From positions 42,178 through 106,177 of the forward strand of contig JAIKWS010000035.1 of assembly GCA_024684515.1 (NCBI GenBank): a stretch of 64,000 nt of DNA, written 5' to 3'. Source of the stretch: Prevotella sp. (lineage in GTDB: Bacteria > Bacteroidota > Bacteroidia > Bacteroidales > Bacteroidaceae). The notes beneath the pieces were generated by a model that ran no database searches, was not told the DNA's origin, and saw only the letters and a list, made by a program, of their open reading frames with translations. Shown here piece by piece: positions 19,904 to 30,314 of the stretch (positions are counted from its first letter, which is position 1; every line of letters starts with the position of its first letter). Made by a program: the position numbers and the translations under genes.

Positions 19904-22210
19904 CTATTTCACATAGATTTTCCTACCGTTTCTGATATAGATGCCTGGCGTGGGATGTGGCACTGGCTGTCCAAGCAGGTTGTAGTAGATGCCATCGCTA
20001 TTTCTGCGGGCCAGTGTGTTCTCGATGTCTAGCCGCTCTGCAGAGGGTATGAGATAGGCACTTCTGACGTTTGCCGTGCTTGTCCAATCGACCTTGAGTG
20101 CATTGAGATGCACGAAATCATCAGGACGCGACACCCCCTCGTTGGTAGGCGATGTCTTCAGGTCGGCCAGTGGGAACTTGATAGCCTGCAAGTCGTGGTC
20201 CCAATAGGGGTCGCTAGATGTAAAGCTGACCATGATCTGCTTCCACGGTCCATGCGCCACAAGTCTGTTGGCAAGGATACGCAGGTTACGGCCAGTTCCT
20301 CGCAGCACGAGGTAGTCGTAGTCAGAGAGATCGGCAAACTGGTTATGGTCAACGTTGCTAAAGCCGGCAATGGTGGTACCTCCCGCAGCCTCGACACCCA
20401 TGTTCCAGTCCACATGCACGCTATGTCCATTGGGCTGTGCATCGGCACCAGTGCTGTCCCACTCCTTGAACATGCTGGCCGTGAGCAGCTCCCATCCATC
20501 GGGCACCTCGAAGTCGTCGATGCCGACGTAGTCCTGAATCTGCTGCAGGACATTGGCTGATCGCACGGGGAAATAGCTATCGAGAAGCCGTTGCCGTTCT
20601 GCCATGAACTGATTGTCGACGGTATAGAGCTCTCCTTTTGACTGCCAGCGATGCACATCGCGACGATAGTCACCCCAGCGTGCTGACTCGGCATAGAGTG
20701 CAGCATGTATGGTATGATAGAGGCTGTCCCAGAGAGTGACTACACTCTGCTCTCCCAGCATCCCGTCGTCGGCCAACAAGACCTTAGCCCGTCGCAGATA
20801 GCGCAAGGCAAAGTCCTCGTTCCTCAGCAGACGATGGAAGATGCCCGTTGGTGAGGCCTTCCCATTATCGACCTCCAGCACATTCTCGTTCTCGCTCTCG
20901 AAGATGACCTCCGAGTCCCAGCACAGGAAGCGGAAGCCCTGGCTGTCAGAACCCCGTCGGCGGATGGCATACCAGTTGTGATGATCCCAGTCGGTATTGC
21001 CTATATACTGGTTGATGATCATATAGTCGATGAAGGCATCGATGTCGAGCAGCGAATCGGACAGCTGCTGATAGGCATCGGCACTGTCGGCAGCACGCGA
21101 CACGGTAGACAGCATCAGCTCCCAGGCATCGAGTGTCCCCTCGCTGGCTTCGATATGATTGCCCCCGTCCTCTTCGATCTTGATGACATCGATGTCACTC
21201 TTCGAACCTCCCAGGTAGGTCTTGCCATACTGGTCGTCCACACGTTCGGCTAGATTGTATACCCCCCAGTACATGCCGTTGATGAAGACGTTGACATAGA
21301 GGGCATTGACGCTGGTGCGGCCTATCTTGCGTTGCATCCGTCGTGCCCACACATCGCGGGTGTACTGTGCCTTCTGCCTGTTGCCGTTGTTCCAGTGCTG
21401 CCAGGAGTTGCCGAAGTGGCACCGCAGCACGAGCTGGTTGAATTTCGTCGGTTCACCTTCGCCAAAGAGGGGGTAGTTGAGTGTCTTGGGACCGTACATC
21501 TCTTTAAACACGAGCCGGAAGGAGTGCTTGGGATTTTTTTCTGCCAGTCGTCCATGGCCACCATGCAGTCGCAGTCCACACGTGGTGGAGAGGTCATAGC
21601 CCTGTGCACCGAACAGTTCAATGCTGGTTGGTCGTGTCCACCCGTGTCCCGTATTGTCGCCCACAGGAGGTCCCGTGAAGATGTAGATGCCTCCACGATC
21701 AGGATCGTTCTCATGACTAAACAGACAATCGCGATAGGTGACGATGCTCAGTGCCGGCAGCGAGGTGAGCCCCTCGAGGATCTTGGGTCGCAGCACCGCA
21801 TCGGAGGTCATCTCTGGATCCATCTCGTAGTCGGCTATCGCTCTTCCTGATATCTGGGTATAGCGACCCCATTCCTTAGGATAGCCCTCCGGTGAGTTGT
21901 CCTGCTGCAGGATATCGGCAGGAAAGAGATAGGTGGCGGTGACGATATCGGTGACGGGCACACCGGCAGCAGCAAAGCCGGCAGCACGCAGGATGGTGGT
22001 GCTGCTGATGGTGAGGGCCTCGGCATAGACAGGGCTGTCGACAGATGGTTCGCTACCATCGAGGGTATAGTGGATGGTGAGCCCGTCGGCATCACTTAAC
22101 GTGAGGGCAAAGGGCTGGTCGTAGAAACCGTGAGGATGACTCAGCTGCAGCTGTGCCCAGAGCAATAGGGGGGACAGCGACGACAAGAATGCATACAGAT
22201 ATCTCTTCAT
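19904..22210 (-). CDS. Secreted CotH-kinase-domain protein with chitobiase-like and C-terminal binding modules
   Basis: 768 residues from ATG 22210, which begins a signal peptide (MKRYLYAFLSSLSPLLLWAQ); the longer frame adds 35 unlikely residues. A chitobiase C-terminal-like domain (about 25-105: LTIHYTLDGSEPSVDSPVY) precedes a CotH domain (about 150-480) with LRLHGGHGR, NPKHSFRLVFKE, YWGVYNLAERVD and FLCWDSE. Residues about 580-728 form a module shared with the neighbouring 1265-residue protein. The tail (IYYNLLGQ...GIYIRNG) is sorting-signal-like. CotH proteins can be atypical kinases, and similar proteins occur beside polysaccharide loci with unknown role. It is monocistronic, with its own -7 box at 22270 and terminator at 19827-19872. 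Confidence 0.88.
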   Translation of the reverse strand: MKRYLYAFLSSLSPLLLWAQLQLSHPHGFYDQPFALTLSDADGLTIHYTLDGSEPSVDSPVYAEALTISSTTILRAAGFAAAGVPVTDIVTATYLFPADILQQDNSPEGYPKEWGRYTQISGRAIADYEMDPEMTSDAVLRPKILEGLTSLPALSIVTYRDCLFSHENDPDRGGIYIFTGPPVGDNTGHGWTRPTSIELFGAQGYDLSTTCGLRLHGGHGRLAEKNPKHSFRLVFKEMYGPKTLNYPLFGEGEPTKFNQLVLRCHFGNSWQHWNNGNRQKAQYTRDVWARRMQRKIGRTSVNALYVNVFINGMYWGVYNLAERVDDQYGKTYLGGSKSDIDVIKIEEDGGNHIEASEGTLDAWELMLSTVSRAADSADAYQQLSDSLLDIDAFIDYMIINQYIGNTDWDHHNWYAIRRRGSDSQGFRFLCWDSEVIFESENENVLEVDNGKASPTGIFHRLLRNEDFALRYLRRAKVLLADDGMLGEQSVVTLWDSLYHTIHAALYAESARWGDYRRDVHRWQSKGELYTVDNQFMAERQRLLDSYFPVRSANVLQQIQDYVGIDDFEVPDGWELLTASMFKEWDSTGADAQPNGHSVHVDWNMGVEAAGGTTIAGFSNVDHNQFADLSDYDYLVLRGTGRNLRILANRLVAHGPWKQIMVSFTSSDPYWDHDLQAIKFPLADLKTSPTNEGVSRPDDFVHLNALKVDWTSTANVRSAYLIPSAERLDIENTLARRNSDGIYYNLLGQPVPHPTPGIYIRNGRKIYVK

Positions 22211-22269
22211 AACGCAATTGATAGCCTGAGGCAAACGCCTCTTGTGGGGTTGTTTGCTGATTTTTCCGG

Positions 22270-22277
22270 CAAAGTTA
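22270..22277 (-). promoter_or_regulatory. -7 box of the CotH-domain gene
   Basis: The - strand reads TAACTTTG, 60 bp before the start codon. No -33 box is seen at the standard spacing. Confidence 0.55.
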
Positions 22278-22350
22278 CGAAAAAAAATCGACAATGATTT
22301 TCTCCTATGTATCAATTACATTCAAAAACCGAACTCTGCAGCCACAAAAA

Positions 22351-22413
22351 GCATACAGAAATCGGGCAAGCATACAGAAAGCGGGCAGTCATGCCTAGGA
22401 ACATGCTGCCCGC
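22351..22413 (-). terminator. Terminator hairpin overlapping a 19-bp tandem duplication
   Basis: GCGGGCAG (22381-22388) pairs with CTGCCCGC (22406-22413), with an inner CATG/CATG pairing. The T-tail on the - strand is short (TTTC). It follows the stop of the 1265-residue gene by about 30 bp. The distal arm belongs to a tandem pair, GCATACAGAAAKCGGGCAR, at 22351-22369 and 22370-22388. Confidence 0.55.
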
Positions 22414-22441
22414 CAGATAGAATCTATGATGAAAGGATGAA

Positions 22442-25400
22442 CTACTTGATAATCACTTTCTCAGTGACGATGGTTCCATCATCCATCAGCTTGCGCAGGA
22501 TGTTGATACCCTTCTGAGCCTTCGACAGCTGACGTCCGTTGAGGTCGTAGAGCTGGATGGCACGAATCTTAGCTGTGGCAGGTGTGGCATCGATACCTAC
22601 GATGAGCTGATCGTAAGCAGACTTGTAGTCAAAGCCTGTGACAGGAGCTGTCAGGTTGATAGCCTTCACCTGGTCGAACATCCACTGTGAGCCAGCACCA
22701 AAGTTCACACCGAAGGTGAGCACACCGTCGGCAACAACGATATTTGCCAGCTCGTGGTCGTGGTGACCGACATACTGTCCGTAGTACTCCAGAGGCGATG
22801 TAGCAGCGAAGTGAACCAGTGAATCCTCAACCTCACCCTCTGCAACAACAGGTGTCTGAGAAGTCTTCACATATACGAAGCCATTGGTGACATCGTCGTC
22901 GGCCCAGCTAGCAGCATCGAGGACAACGGTATAGACACCTACGGGCAGGTCGGTGACGGTCTGCTCGATACGAGCCTCGGCACGATAGGTGGTAAATGCC
23001 ATATCCTCGGCGATACCCTCTACGTTGTAAGGAGTACCACCTCTCCACATGGTAGAGACACCAGGATTGCCGTTCAACACATCCCAACCAGGAACATTCT
23101 CAGGAGAGTAACCAGCACTATAGGCCAGAACATAGGTATTGGGGTTCTTGGCGAAGACCGACATATCATAAGAAGGAACGATCTCCTCGAGGGTCTCCTC
23201 GTTGACCTGGGTCTTGAAGATCTCACAGTCGGCACCCTTAGCCATTTCGGCATAGACGGTGGTAGCGATACGTTTCTTGATGGCATCGGCCAGTGCATCG
23301 TCGTCGGTGAGAGCCCTGTTGGCAGCCACCATGAGTTCGTCATCGTCAGCAATACCCAGTGCTTTCATCGTAGCGGCACCACGACGGATGCGGTCGACGA
23401 GCACCTTCGTACCGGCATCGCCAGTCTCAGAGACGCCCTCAGAGAAGAGCAGCCCAGCCTTCCTGACAACAACCTTCAGCTCGTCGATAGCAGCAGTGAG
23501 CTCGCTTTCGACCTTCAGCACGTCGAAGCTATAGAACAGCTGCCACTCCTCAGCCTCAGGATCGGCGATGGTATCAGCCACATTTCTCCATTCAGAGGTA
23601 CCATTGTACTTGGCAACGGTCTCCTTCACCTGCTTGAACAGGTCGGTGTTGACGAACTTGGTAGCTTTAGCGGGATCGCCGTCAGGCATCTCGTTCTGAC
23701 GAACCACATCGATACCAGCCTTGATCTGGGTGTCATACTCGTCACAGAGCTTGCCGTGTGCCTCGAGGGCAGCAGCCAGCGTCTCCAGGTCGGCAGCAGC
23801 ATTCTTGTAGGCAGAAGGACTGGTGTAGCCTTCCATCTCAGTCTCGTACTTCGTGATGGCATTGTTCAGAGCAGTGAAAGCCTCACCCTCATAACGCTCG
23901 CCGGCATACTTGTCGCGATTGGCCTTTGCAGTCTCCAGGGCAGCAGTGAGCAGGCGGATAAACTCAGCACCTGCCGTATTGGGGAAGTACTGCACCATGA
24001 TATTGCCGATAGCACTGGCATCGCCATATCCGGCAGGGTTGCCACCACCGTCGGCAGTCACCATACGGATGATATAGTTACCAGCAACAGTGACAGGAAC
24101 CACGATGTCGAAACGAGTAGCATTGGCAGACGACTTGAAGTCGGGCTCGATGGCCTTTGTCTCGGCAGCCAGTATCTGCGTCTCGTCGAGCAGGGCACCA
24201 GTGGTGAAGTCGACAGCCGTCTCAGGCAGCACCTGTACGGTGAGCTGGCGAGAAGCACCATTGCCATCCCACTTGGCAGCACCAAGTGTCAGGTGATAGT
24301 TCTTAGCCTTCAGGGCGAGCTTGGCATCGTCCTTCGTGCCATAGAGGGCAACACCCTGTACGGTACGGGTTCCCAGGTAGAGGATATCGGCAGCAAAGCC
24401 ACTCTGGCCGTGCATCAGACGGCAACCAGCACTGCTGTTGGCATCCTGCATGGCATTCTCGGCATCGGCAGTGACTATCCATGATGCTCCGCTGGCAGCA
24501 AAGTCGTCGGTCATCACGGTCTCTTCGACGTCTGTAGGATCGAGCTCCACCTTACCCACATTGATGGTGAACTGGTAGCTACCGAAGTCGTCTTCTACCA
24601 ATGGGGTGTCAGCCATAATCTTGTCGAGCTTCAGGGTGTATTGTCCGGAAGGCAGGTCATCGCCACTACGCAGCAGTGTCACCTCAGATGCGAAGCCCTC
24701 TGCGGGGCTCACGGTCAGCTTCTTGCCATTCAGTGTAGCCTCGAGCTTCGAGCAGTCGGCATTCTTATCGAAGGTGATTTTGAACTCCTTGATACTGTTG
24801 GGCAGGTTGAACGAGCCATCCTCAGGATCGGTAGCAATGACGGTAGGCTTGACGTAGAGATAGGAGTAGGCATCCTCCACATTGGCCACATCCTCATTGC
24901 AGACAGCCACGACCGAGAAGTCGTTGACGTCGCCACCAGGGCCAGAGGTGTAGGTGAGGTGATAGGCAGGATCAGTAGGATTGGTGAACGTCACCTCGAT
25001 CTCGGCATTGTCCTCCATAGCATCCTCAGTAAAGATGTAGAAACGACCATCGGCAAATCCCTCCACAGAGAGCAGGCTCAGGGGCTCGCCGTCCTGTGTG
25101 AGCTTCACGCAGTCGAGTGGGAACATCAGACGGGGCTTGCCGCTAGCTGCCACCAGGTCGGCAATATTGGTGTCGAAGCCAAAGTCGACCTGCACCACAT
25201 CCATATAGAATTCTGACATCACACCATACTTATAGATCTCGAACTTCACATTGTCGAAGAAGTAGTCGACATCATTCTCCTTATCGAGCGAGAGGTTGAA
25301 GGCCACTGACTGCATCGTACCCTCACCCGACTGAGCTGCGGTGATCTCACCCTCCTTGCTGAAGGTCTGCCAGTCGGTGGTGAAGTTGATATTGCCCAGC

Positions 25401-26239
25401 AGTTCATAGTGGATATAGTCGCTGGGTTCACGATGAGCCTGTGTCTCGACAGTAGCATCGCTGCTTGAGCGATAGTCGAAGCTGATGCGGTACTTAGTAC
25501 CCTCGGGCAGTGTCTCTGACGATTTGATCCAGAACTGTGCATCCCAGTTGTTATCAGCGCCGGCAGCCGAGTGCACCTTCGTGCCACGCGAGCCGTCGCG
25601 ACCGATGCCCTCTTCAAATACCGATGGGAAGGGCTCGCCGGCATTCTCCTTCGAATAGAAGCTGCTGGCATCGTCGCCCTCCATGTCGCCATTGGTGATG
25701 ACGCTGGTCCAGCCCACTTGCTGAGCCTTGCCCGAGCGCTCTACCTCCATACTCAGGACGGTAACATTGGACCAGTTGGCACCCTTGATGCAATGCAGAT
25801 GGGCAAAGCCCTTCTCCTTGACCAAGAGCTTCAGGTCGACGATATAGGTATCGCCATCCTGCGAGAAGTACTTCGAACTCCAGCCACCCTTCGTATTATC
25901 AATAAGGTGTGAGTCGGCCTCGTTCTCTGCCCACTGTCCCTCACTGACGTCACGGTTGAGCAGGAAGCGTGGTGTTCCCTCAGAAACGGTGACATACAGT
26001 TTTGAATAAAGTGACAAGTCAGCATAGTTGTTTACTCCAGAATCGCCATAAGGGGTTCCTGACCCCTCGCCGATTACCCACGCGCAACCTGCTTCACCTG
26101 TGGGTTGGGCATCAGCACCCCAACCGTCCCACGTGCAGAACGGCACCTCTTGCAGCGAGATGCGTTCACCTGCATTTGCATTCATCACTCCCAGTGCCGA
26201 TAGCACCAGTGCAACAAGCATCATGTAAGTTTTTCTCAT
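22442..26239 (-). CDS. Large secreted multidomain glycan-binding protein (CBM4_9-containing)
   Basis: 1265 residues. The signal peptide ends near NANA (23). Residues about 35-168 match the module in the CotH protein (WDGWGADAQPTG, YADLSLYSKL, RFLLNR, FAHLHCIKGANW). Residues about 178-336 look like CBM4_9: NGDMEG, YRISFDYRSS, FTTDWQTF, FDNVKFEIYK. A bacterial Ig-like domain follows near EDGSFNLPNSIKEF, then a beta-rich domain resembling one in the GH98 protein. A helical FIVAR-like region (LETAKANRDKY...) comes next, then another beta domain and the tail YDLNGRQLSKAQKGIN. No catalytic domain is recognised. It may hold xylan at the surface. It has no lipobox, so anchoring would depend on the tail. 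Confidence 0.82.
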   Translation of the reverse strand: MRKTYMMLVALVLSALGVMNANAGERISLQEVPFCTWDGWGADAQPTGEAGCAWVIGEGSGTPYGDSGVNNYADLSLYSKLYVTVSEGTPRFLLNRDVSEGQWAENEADSHLIDNTKGGWSSKYFSQDGDTYIVDLKLLVKEKGFAHLHCIKGANWSNVTVLSMEVERSGKAQQVGWTSVITNGDMEGDDASSFYSKENAGEPFPSVFEEGIGRDGSRGTKVHSAAGADNNWDAQFWIKSSETLPEGTKYRISFDYRSSSDATVETQAHREPSDYIHYELLGNINFTTDWQTFSKEGEITAAQSGEGTMQSVAFNLSLDKENDVDYFFDNVKFEIYKYGVMSEFYMDVVQVDFGFDTNIADLVAASGKPRLMFPLDCVKLTQDGEPLSLLSVEGFADGRFYIFTEDAMEDNAEIEVTFTNPTDPAYHLTYTSGPGGDVNDFSVVAVCNEDVANVEDAYSYLYVKPTVIATDPEDGSFNLPNSIKEFKITFDKNADCSKLEATLNGKKLTVSPAEGFASEVTLLRSGDDLPSGQYTLKLDKIMADTPLVEDDFGSYQFTINVGKVELDPTDVEETVMTDDFAASGASWIVTADAENAMQDANSSAGCRLMHGQSGFAADILYLGTRTVQGVALYGTKDDAKLALKAKNYHLTLGAAKWDGNGASRQLTVQVLPETAVDFTTGALLDETQILAAETKAIEPDFKSSANATRFDIVVPVTVAGNYIIRMVTADGGGNPAGYGDASAIGNIMVQYFPNTAGAEFIRLLTAALETAKANRDKYAGERYEGEAFTALNNAITKYETEMEGYTSPSAYKNAAADLETLAAALEAHGKLCDEYDTQIKAGIDVVRQNEMPDGDPAKATKFVNTDLFKQVKETVAKYNGTSEWRNVADTIADPEAEEWQLFYSFDVLKVESELTAAIDELKVVVRKAGLLFSEGVSETGDAGTKVLVDRIRRGAATMKALGIADDDELMVAANRALTDDDALADAIKKRIATTVYAEMAKGADCEIFKTQVNEETLEEIVPSYDMSVFAKNPNTYVLAYSAGYSPENVPGWDVLNGNPGVSTMWRGGTPYNVEGIAEDMAFTTYRAEARIEQTVTDLPVGVYTVVLDAASWADDDVTNGFVYVKTSQTPVVAEGEVEDSLVHFAATSPLEYYGQYVGHHDHELANIVVADGVLTFGVNFGAGSQWMFDQVKAINLTAPVTGFDYKSAYDQLIVGIDATPATAKIRAIQLYDLNGRQLSKAQKGINILRKLMDDGTIVTEKVIIK

Positions 26240-26291
26240 GTCGTTAATGTTTTTTGTTAGTAAAAAATTGAGTTGTTTCGATTTCTGAGTG

Positions 26292-26299
26292 CAAAGTTA
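26292..26299 (-). promoter_or_regulatory. -7 box of the 1265-residue gene
   Basis: The - strand reads TAACTTTG, 53 bp before the start codon. The gap 26240-26407 holds nothing else that I can interpret. Confidence 0.55.
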
Positions 26300-26407
26300 C
26301 GGCATTATTTCTGATGCAGAAAATTTCTCCGTTTCTAATACTTTAATTTTTGTATCAATCCGTTTACAGGCTTTTCAGCCACTTTTTGTCATGTCCTATT
26401 TTCTTAA

Positions 26408-29400
26408 TCATACGTATTCTGAGGGGGTCACACCAAACTGTTTGCGGAAGATGGTGGAGAAGTGTGCGAGGTTCGAGAATCCTACGGCATAGGCCACCTG
26501 TGTGACGTTGACTTTCTGCTCCTTCAGCAGTCTTGCCGCCTGTTCCAGACGTATGTTGCGGATAAATTCACTGGCTGATAGTCCTGTCATCTCCTTCATC
26601 TTGCGATGCAGCTGAGTGCGGCTGATGCCCACCTCGCTGCATAGCATCTCCACATTGAAGTCGCTGTCACTGATATTCTTGTTGACCACCTTCATGATAC
26701 GTTCCATCAGCAGTTCGTCGTTGCCCTTCATGTTTATCTTCTCCAGCTTGTCGGTCTGCGTCTGGGCTCCGCTGAACTTGCCCTTCAGGTGCATGCGGTT
26801 CTGGATGAGGCTGTTGATGGTGATGTGCAGCTCCTCCATGTCGAAGGGCTTTGCCAGGAAGGCATCGGCTCCACGTTCCAGTCCCTCCAGTCTGTTGGCG
26901 ACCTCGGCTTTCGACGTCAGCATGATCACCGGCAGGTGGCTGAGATTCATGTTGGTCTTGATCATACGGAGCATGGTGAAGCCATCCATCTCGGGCATCA
27001 TGACGTCCGATACCACCAGGTCGTAGTCGTTGGCCAGCAACTCCTTCAGGCCTTCCCTGCCGTTGGAGCAGATGCCGAACTTGAAATAGCGACTCAGCTC
27101 GGTGGAGATATACTGTGCTATCTCCTGGTCGTCGTCAACGAGCAGCACCTTGTGCTTGCCCGATCCTGTCAGCTCGGTGGTGCCCGATGTCGATGCTGCC
27201 TGTTGCGGGGCCACCTCTTCTATCTCGGTGGGTTTCAGGTGTGCATTCCCCAGTGGCAGTGTGACGATGAACAGCGACCCCCGTTGCCCGTCTCTACGGT
27301 TCTGGGCTACGATGGTGCCATGATGCATGTCTACTATCATCTTGCACAGGTTCAGCCCTATGCCTGTGCCGTCGATATTCAGCTTCCGGGAGTTGGCCCC
27401 CTGATAGAAACGGTCGAAGATATGTTTCAGGCTGTCGGGGTCCAGGCCGGCACCATTGTCAGCCACCGTCATCCGTACTTGTTCTTCGTCCTTGTACAGC
27501 CCGACCAAGACCTCACCGCCGTCATCCGTATATTTGAAGGCATTCGACAGCAGGTTGGTGATGACCTTGTCAAACTGTGTACGGTCCACCCAGGCCTCCA
27601 GCTTCTCCAGCCCCTCGTGCTGGAAGAGGAAGTTGATATGCCGCTCCTGGGCATTGAATTCGAACATCCTGCAGATGCCGTTCACGAAGTGCACCATATC
27701 CGTCGACTGACAGTGCAGGTGCATCTGTTGCTTGTCTATCTTCCTTACGTCCAGAATCTGGTTGACCAGTGCCAGGATGCGTTTCGAGTTGCTCTCGATG
27801 GTTTCAACGGCAGCATTCTTCTCCAGTTTCTTTAGTGCCGAGAGGATGATGGTCAGTGGCGAACGGATGTCGTGGGTGGCATTGATGAGGAATTTCATCT
27901 TCTCCTCGTTCATCTGTTGGTTGGCACGACGACGGAAGGTGAACAGCACGAAGGCCAGCAGTCCGGCACCAACGAGGAAGTAGAGCACATAGGCCAGCTT
28001 GGTGGCATACCAGGGAGCACGGATGGTGACCTTCACCTCTTTCACCGGGGTGTACTCGCCGGCCTGCTCGCCACGCACCTCTATGCGGTAGCTACCTGGC
28101 TGGAGATGGCCTAGGGTGAACTCGTTCTGCCCTTCGGGATTCCTGATCCAGTCACCATCGTTCACCCGGTATTCGAACGACAAGTCCATGGGGTTGTCGA
28201 AATTCAGCTGCGAGAAGGCCATCGTGATGGTATGGTCGAGATAGCTCAGGGTGAAGTGCTCTGTCTCGTCAATGGCACGGTCGGTCACCCTCACGTCATT
28301 GATGACGGTACGGCTGTTCACATATTGGTCTCCCACCCGGAAGCCGGTCATGTGCAGGGGCTCGGCATTTTGCTCGCTCTTCCTGATGTCTGATGGCTTG
28401 AAGACGGTCAGGCCATCGTTTTGTCCGAAGCAGATCATGTCGTCGTCGGTATGCATGCCCACTCCGTAGATATATTCCTTCTGAGTCAGCCCATTGCCGT
28501 TTACGTGGCCGATGAACGTCTTGTCCGTCATCGAATACTGCCAGATGCCCTGTGACGTGGAGCACCAGATATCGCCATCGTTCGACTGCACAATGTAGCA
28601 CACCACCTTGTTCGTCAGCTGGTCGCTGTCCGGGAAACGCATCGTCTTGTTCGTCGTGCGGTCGTAGAGGAAGAGACCCTGATCGGAGCCAATGGCGATG
28701 TTGCCGTCACGGAGCTCACAGACATTATAGCACATCACATCGGGCAGTAGCGACTCCCAGCCGTGGGAGAGGAAACTGTCCGTAGCAGGATCGTAGCACG
28801 ACACACCCGACGAGGTGGCCATCCACAGCTGTCCGTTGCGGTCGATCGACATGCCCATCACCCAGTTGTTGCACAGATGGCCCCTCACGCTGTCCACTTC
28901 GTCGATATGATGGTTGGTCAGCACTTCTGTCTGAGGATTATAGACGCAGAATCCCCGCGAGAAGGTCGAGATGAAGATGTTGCCCCGGTCGTCACTGGTC
29001 ATATCATTGAACTTGTCGCAGTCGAAGCTGACCTTCAGCTGCGAACGTCCCGTCAGCGGGTCGTAGCTGAACAGACCGTCGTCGGTACCCAGCCAGTAGC
29101 GTTGCTGGCGGTCGTGGAAGATGAACTCCACGGCAGGGGGTGCCTGGGGGTGTGCCACCACATGTCCCTGATGGTCAAAGCCGTATACACCTACACCCTG
29201 CACTGTGCACCACACGATGCCATCGCTGCCCTCGCATACCGACGAGATGGTGGACCCCAGGCGGATGCCCTGCAGCTCGAAGTTCCAGCAGCTAAACTGC
29301 ACGGGCTTCTGTGGTACCATCAGGATGCCCTTGCGGTGACAGCCCAGCCACAGGTTGCCATTGCGGTCGAAGAGCATCGCAGTGACCTTGGCAGTGCCCG

Positions 29401-30265
29401 CATCTAAGCCATTGGCATCTATGTTCACGTATTCCAGCCTGGCTGGCTGACCGTCTACGATGCGGAAGAGACCCCAGCCTCGCGAACCTATATATATGTC
29501 ACCATTGGCATGGCTGATGGCACGTGTGAAGATGACATCCCTGCCGGCAACGATGCTCATGTCTGCATGCGTCTTTTCCATCCGGCCATTGCGGAAGCCC
29601 AGGATGCCATGCTGACAGACTATCATGATCTCGTCATCTCGTTCCAGGAAACTCTGTACCACGCCAACCTCCGAGTGGAACACGTGTTCCTCACCGTTCT
29701 CCCGCATCACGATGCTGCCATCGTAGCCACTCATCCACAGACGGCCACGGGAGTCCTCGAAGAAATGTTCCACATAGCTGCCGGCACCCGTACTGCCATT
29801 GGCACGCACCACGTCGTCAGCACCTATCTCATAGACACCATAGCCTCCCGTACCTATCATGATGCTGCCATTGCGCAGCTGCAGCAGACAGTTGATGCGG
29901 GGCACCAGTCCCGATGGGAAAGGGTAGTGGATGAACGACTCGCTGGCGGCATCAAAGCGGTCCAGGCCACGGTTCGTGCCTACCCACAGCCGGCCGTCCT
30001 TGTCGTTCATCAGGCATACCGCCACACTGTTCTGTAGCGATAGACTGTCGGAATCATCATGCAGGAACGACTGGAACTTATAGCCGTCAAAGCGGTTCAG
30101 ACCATAGTCAGTAGCTATCCACAGTGCCCCCTGGCTATCCTGGCACAAGTCTACGATCAGACTGCTGGAGAAGCGGTCGGAAGAAAAAAAGTGACCCATC
30201 GATGCCCGCACAGGCATCGTCATCAGCACACATACGACAAGCAGTAAAATGAGTCTTTGTTTCAT
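26408..30265 (-). CDS. Hybrid two-component system regulator (sensor kinase-response regulator-AraC)
   Basis: 1285 residues in one chain. A signal peptide (1-21) precedes a two-propeller periplasmic sensor with repeated LWIATDYGLNRFDG and LWVGTNRGLDRF motifs. A Y_Y_Y domain (about 680-750) and a transmembrane helix (about 752-775) follow. The HisKA domain has H798 in NATHDIRSPL. The HATPase domain has NLLSNAFKYTDDG, DNGAGL and GTGIGL. The receiver has VLLVDDD, phospho-acceptor D1087 in VVSDVMMP and K1139. The AraC helix-turn-helix region (about 1185-1285) ends in FRKQFGVTPSEYV. Such regulators sense oligosaccharides in the periplasm and activate their own locus. Position beside the xylan enzymes suggests a xylan-locus activator. 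Confidence 0.96.
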   Translation of the reverse strand: MKQRLILLLVVCVLMTMPVRASMGHFFSSDRFSSSLIVDLCQDSQGALWIATDYGLNRFDGYKFQSFLHDDSDSLSLQNSVAVCLMNDKDGRLWVGTNRGLDRFDAASESFIHYPFPSGLVPRINCLLQLRNGSIMIGTGGYGVYEIGADDVVRANGSTGAGSYVEHFFEDSRGRLWMSGYDGSIVMRENGEEHVFHSEVGVVQSFLERDDEIMIVCQHGILGFRNGRMEKTHADMSIVAGRDVIFTRAISHANGDIYIGSRGWGLFRIVDGQPARLEYVNIDANGLDAGTAKVTAMLFDRNGNLWLGCHRKGILMVPQKPVQFSCWNFELQGIRLGSTISSVCEGSDGIVWCTVQGVGVYGFDHQGHVVAHPQAPPAVEFIFHDRQQRYWLGTDDGLFSYDPLTGRSQLKVSFDCDKFNDMTSDDRGNIFISTFSRGFCVYNPQTEVLTNHHIDEVDSVRGHLCNNWVMGMSIDRNGQLWMATSSGVSCYDPATDSFLSHGWESLLPDVMCYNVCELRDGNIAIGSDQGLFLYDRTTNKTMRFPDSDQLTNKVVCYIVQSNDGDIWCSTSQGIWQYSMTDKTFIGHVNGNGLTQKEYIYGVGMHTDDDMICFGQNDGLTVFKPSDIRKSEQNAEPLHMTGFRVGDQYVNSRTVINDVRVTDRAIDETEHFTLSYLDHTITMAFSQLNFDNPMDLSFEYRVNDGDWIRNPEGQNEFTLGHLQPGSYRIEVRGEQAGEYTPVKEVKVTIRAPWYATKLAYVLYFLVGAGLLAFVLFTFRRRANQQMNEEKMKFLINATHDIRSPLTIILSALKKLEKNAAVETIESNSKRILALVNQILDVRKIDKQQMHLHCQSTDMVHFVNGICRMFEFNAQERHINFLFQHEGLEKLEAWVDRTQFDKVITNLLSNAFKYTDDGGEVLVGLYKDEEQVRMTVADNGAGLDPDSLKHIFDRFYQGANSRKLNIDGTGIGLNLCKMIVDMHHGTIVAQNRRDGQRGSLFIVTLPLGNAHLKPTEIEEVAPQQAASTSGTTELTGSGKHKVLLVDDDQEIAQYISTELSRYFKFGICSNGREGLKELLANDYDLVVSDVMMPEMDGFTMLRMIKTNMNLSHLPVIMLTSKAEVANRLEGLERGADAFLAKPFDMEELHITINSLIQNRMHLKGKFSGAQTQTDKLEKINMKGNDELLMERIMKVVNKNISDSDFNVEMLCSEVGISRTQLHRKMKEMTGLSASEFIRNIRLEQAARLLKEQKVNVTQVAYAVGFSNLAHFSTIFRKQFGVTPSEYV

Positions 30266-30306
30266 AGCTATGGTAAAACGTTCTTTTTATTTTAATTTTT
30301 GTGCCG

Positions 30307-30314
30307 CAAAGGTA
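30307..30314 (-). promoter_or_regulatory. -7 box of the hybrid regulator gene
   Basis: The - strand reads TACCTTTG, 42 bp before the start codon. No TTTG is seen at the standard -33 distance. Confidence 0.55.
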
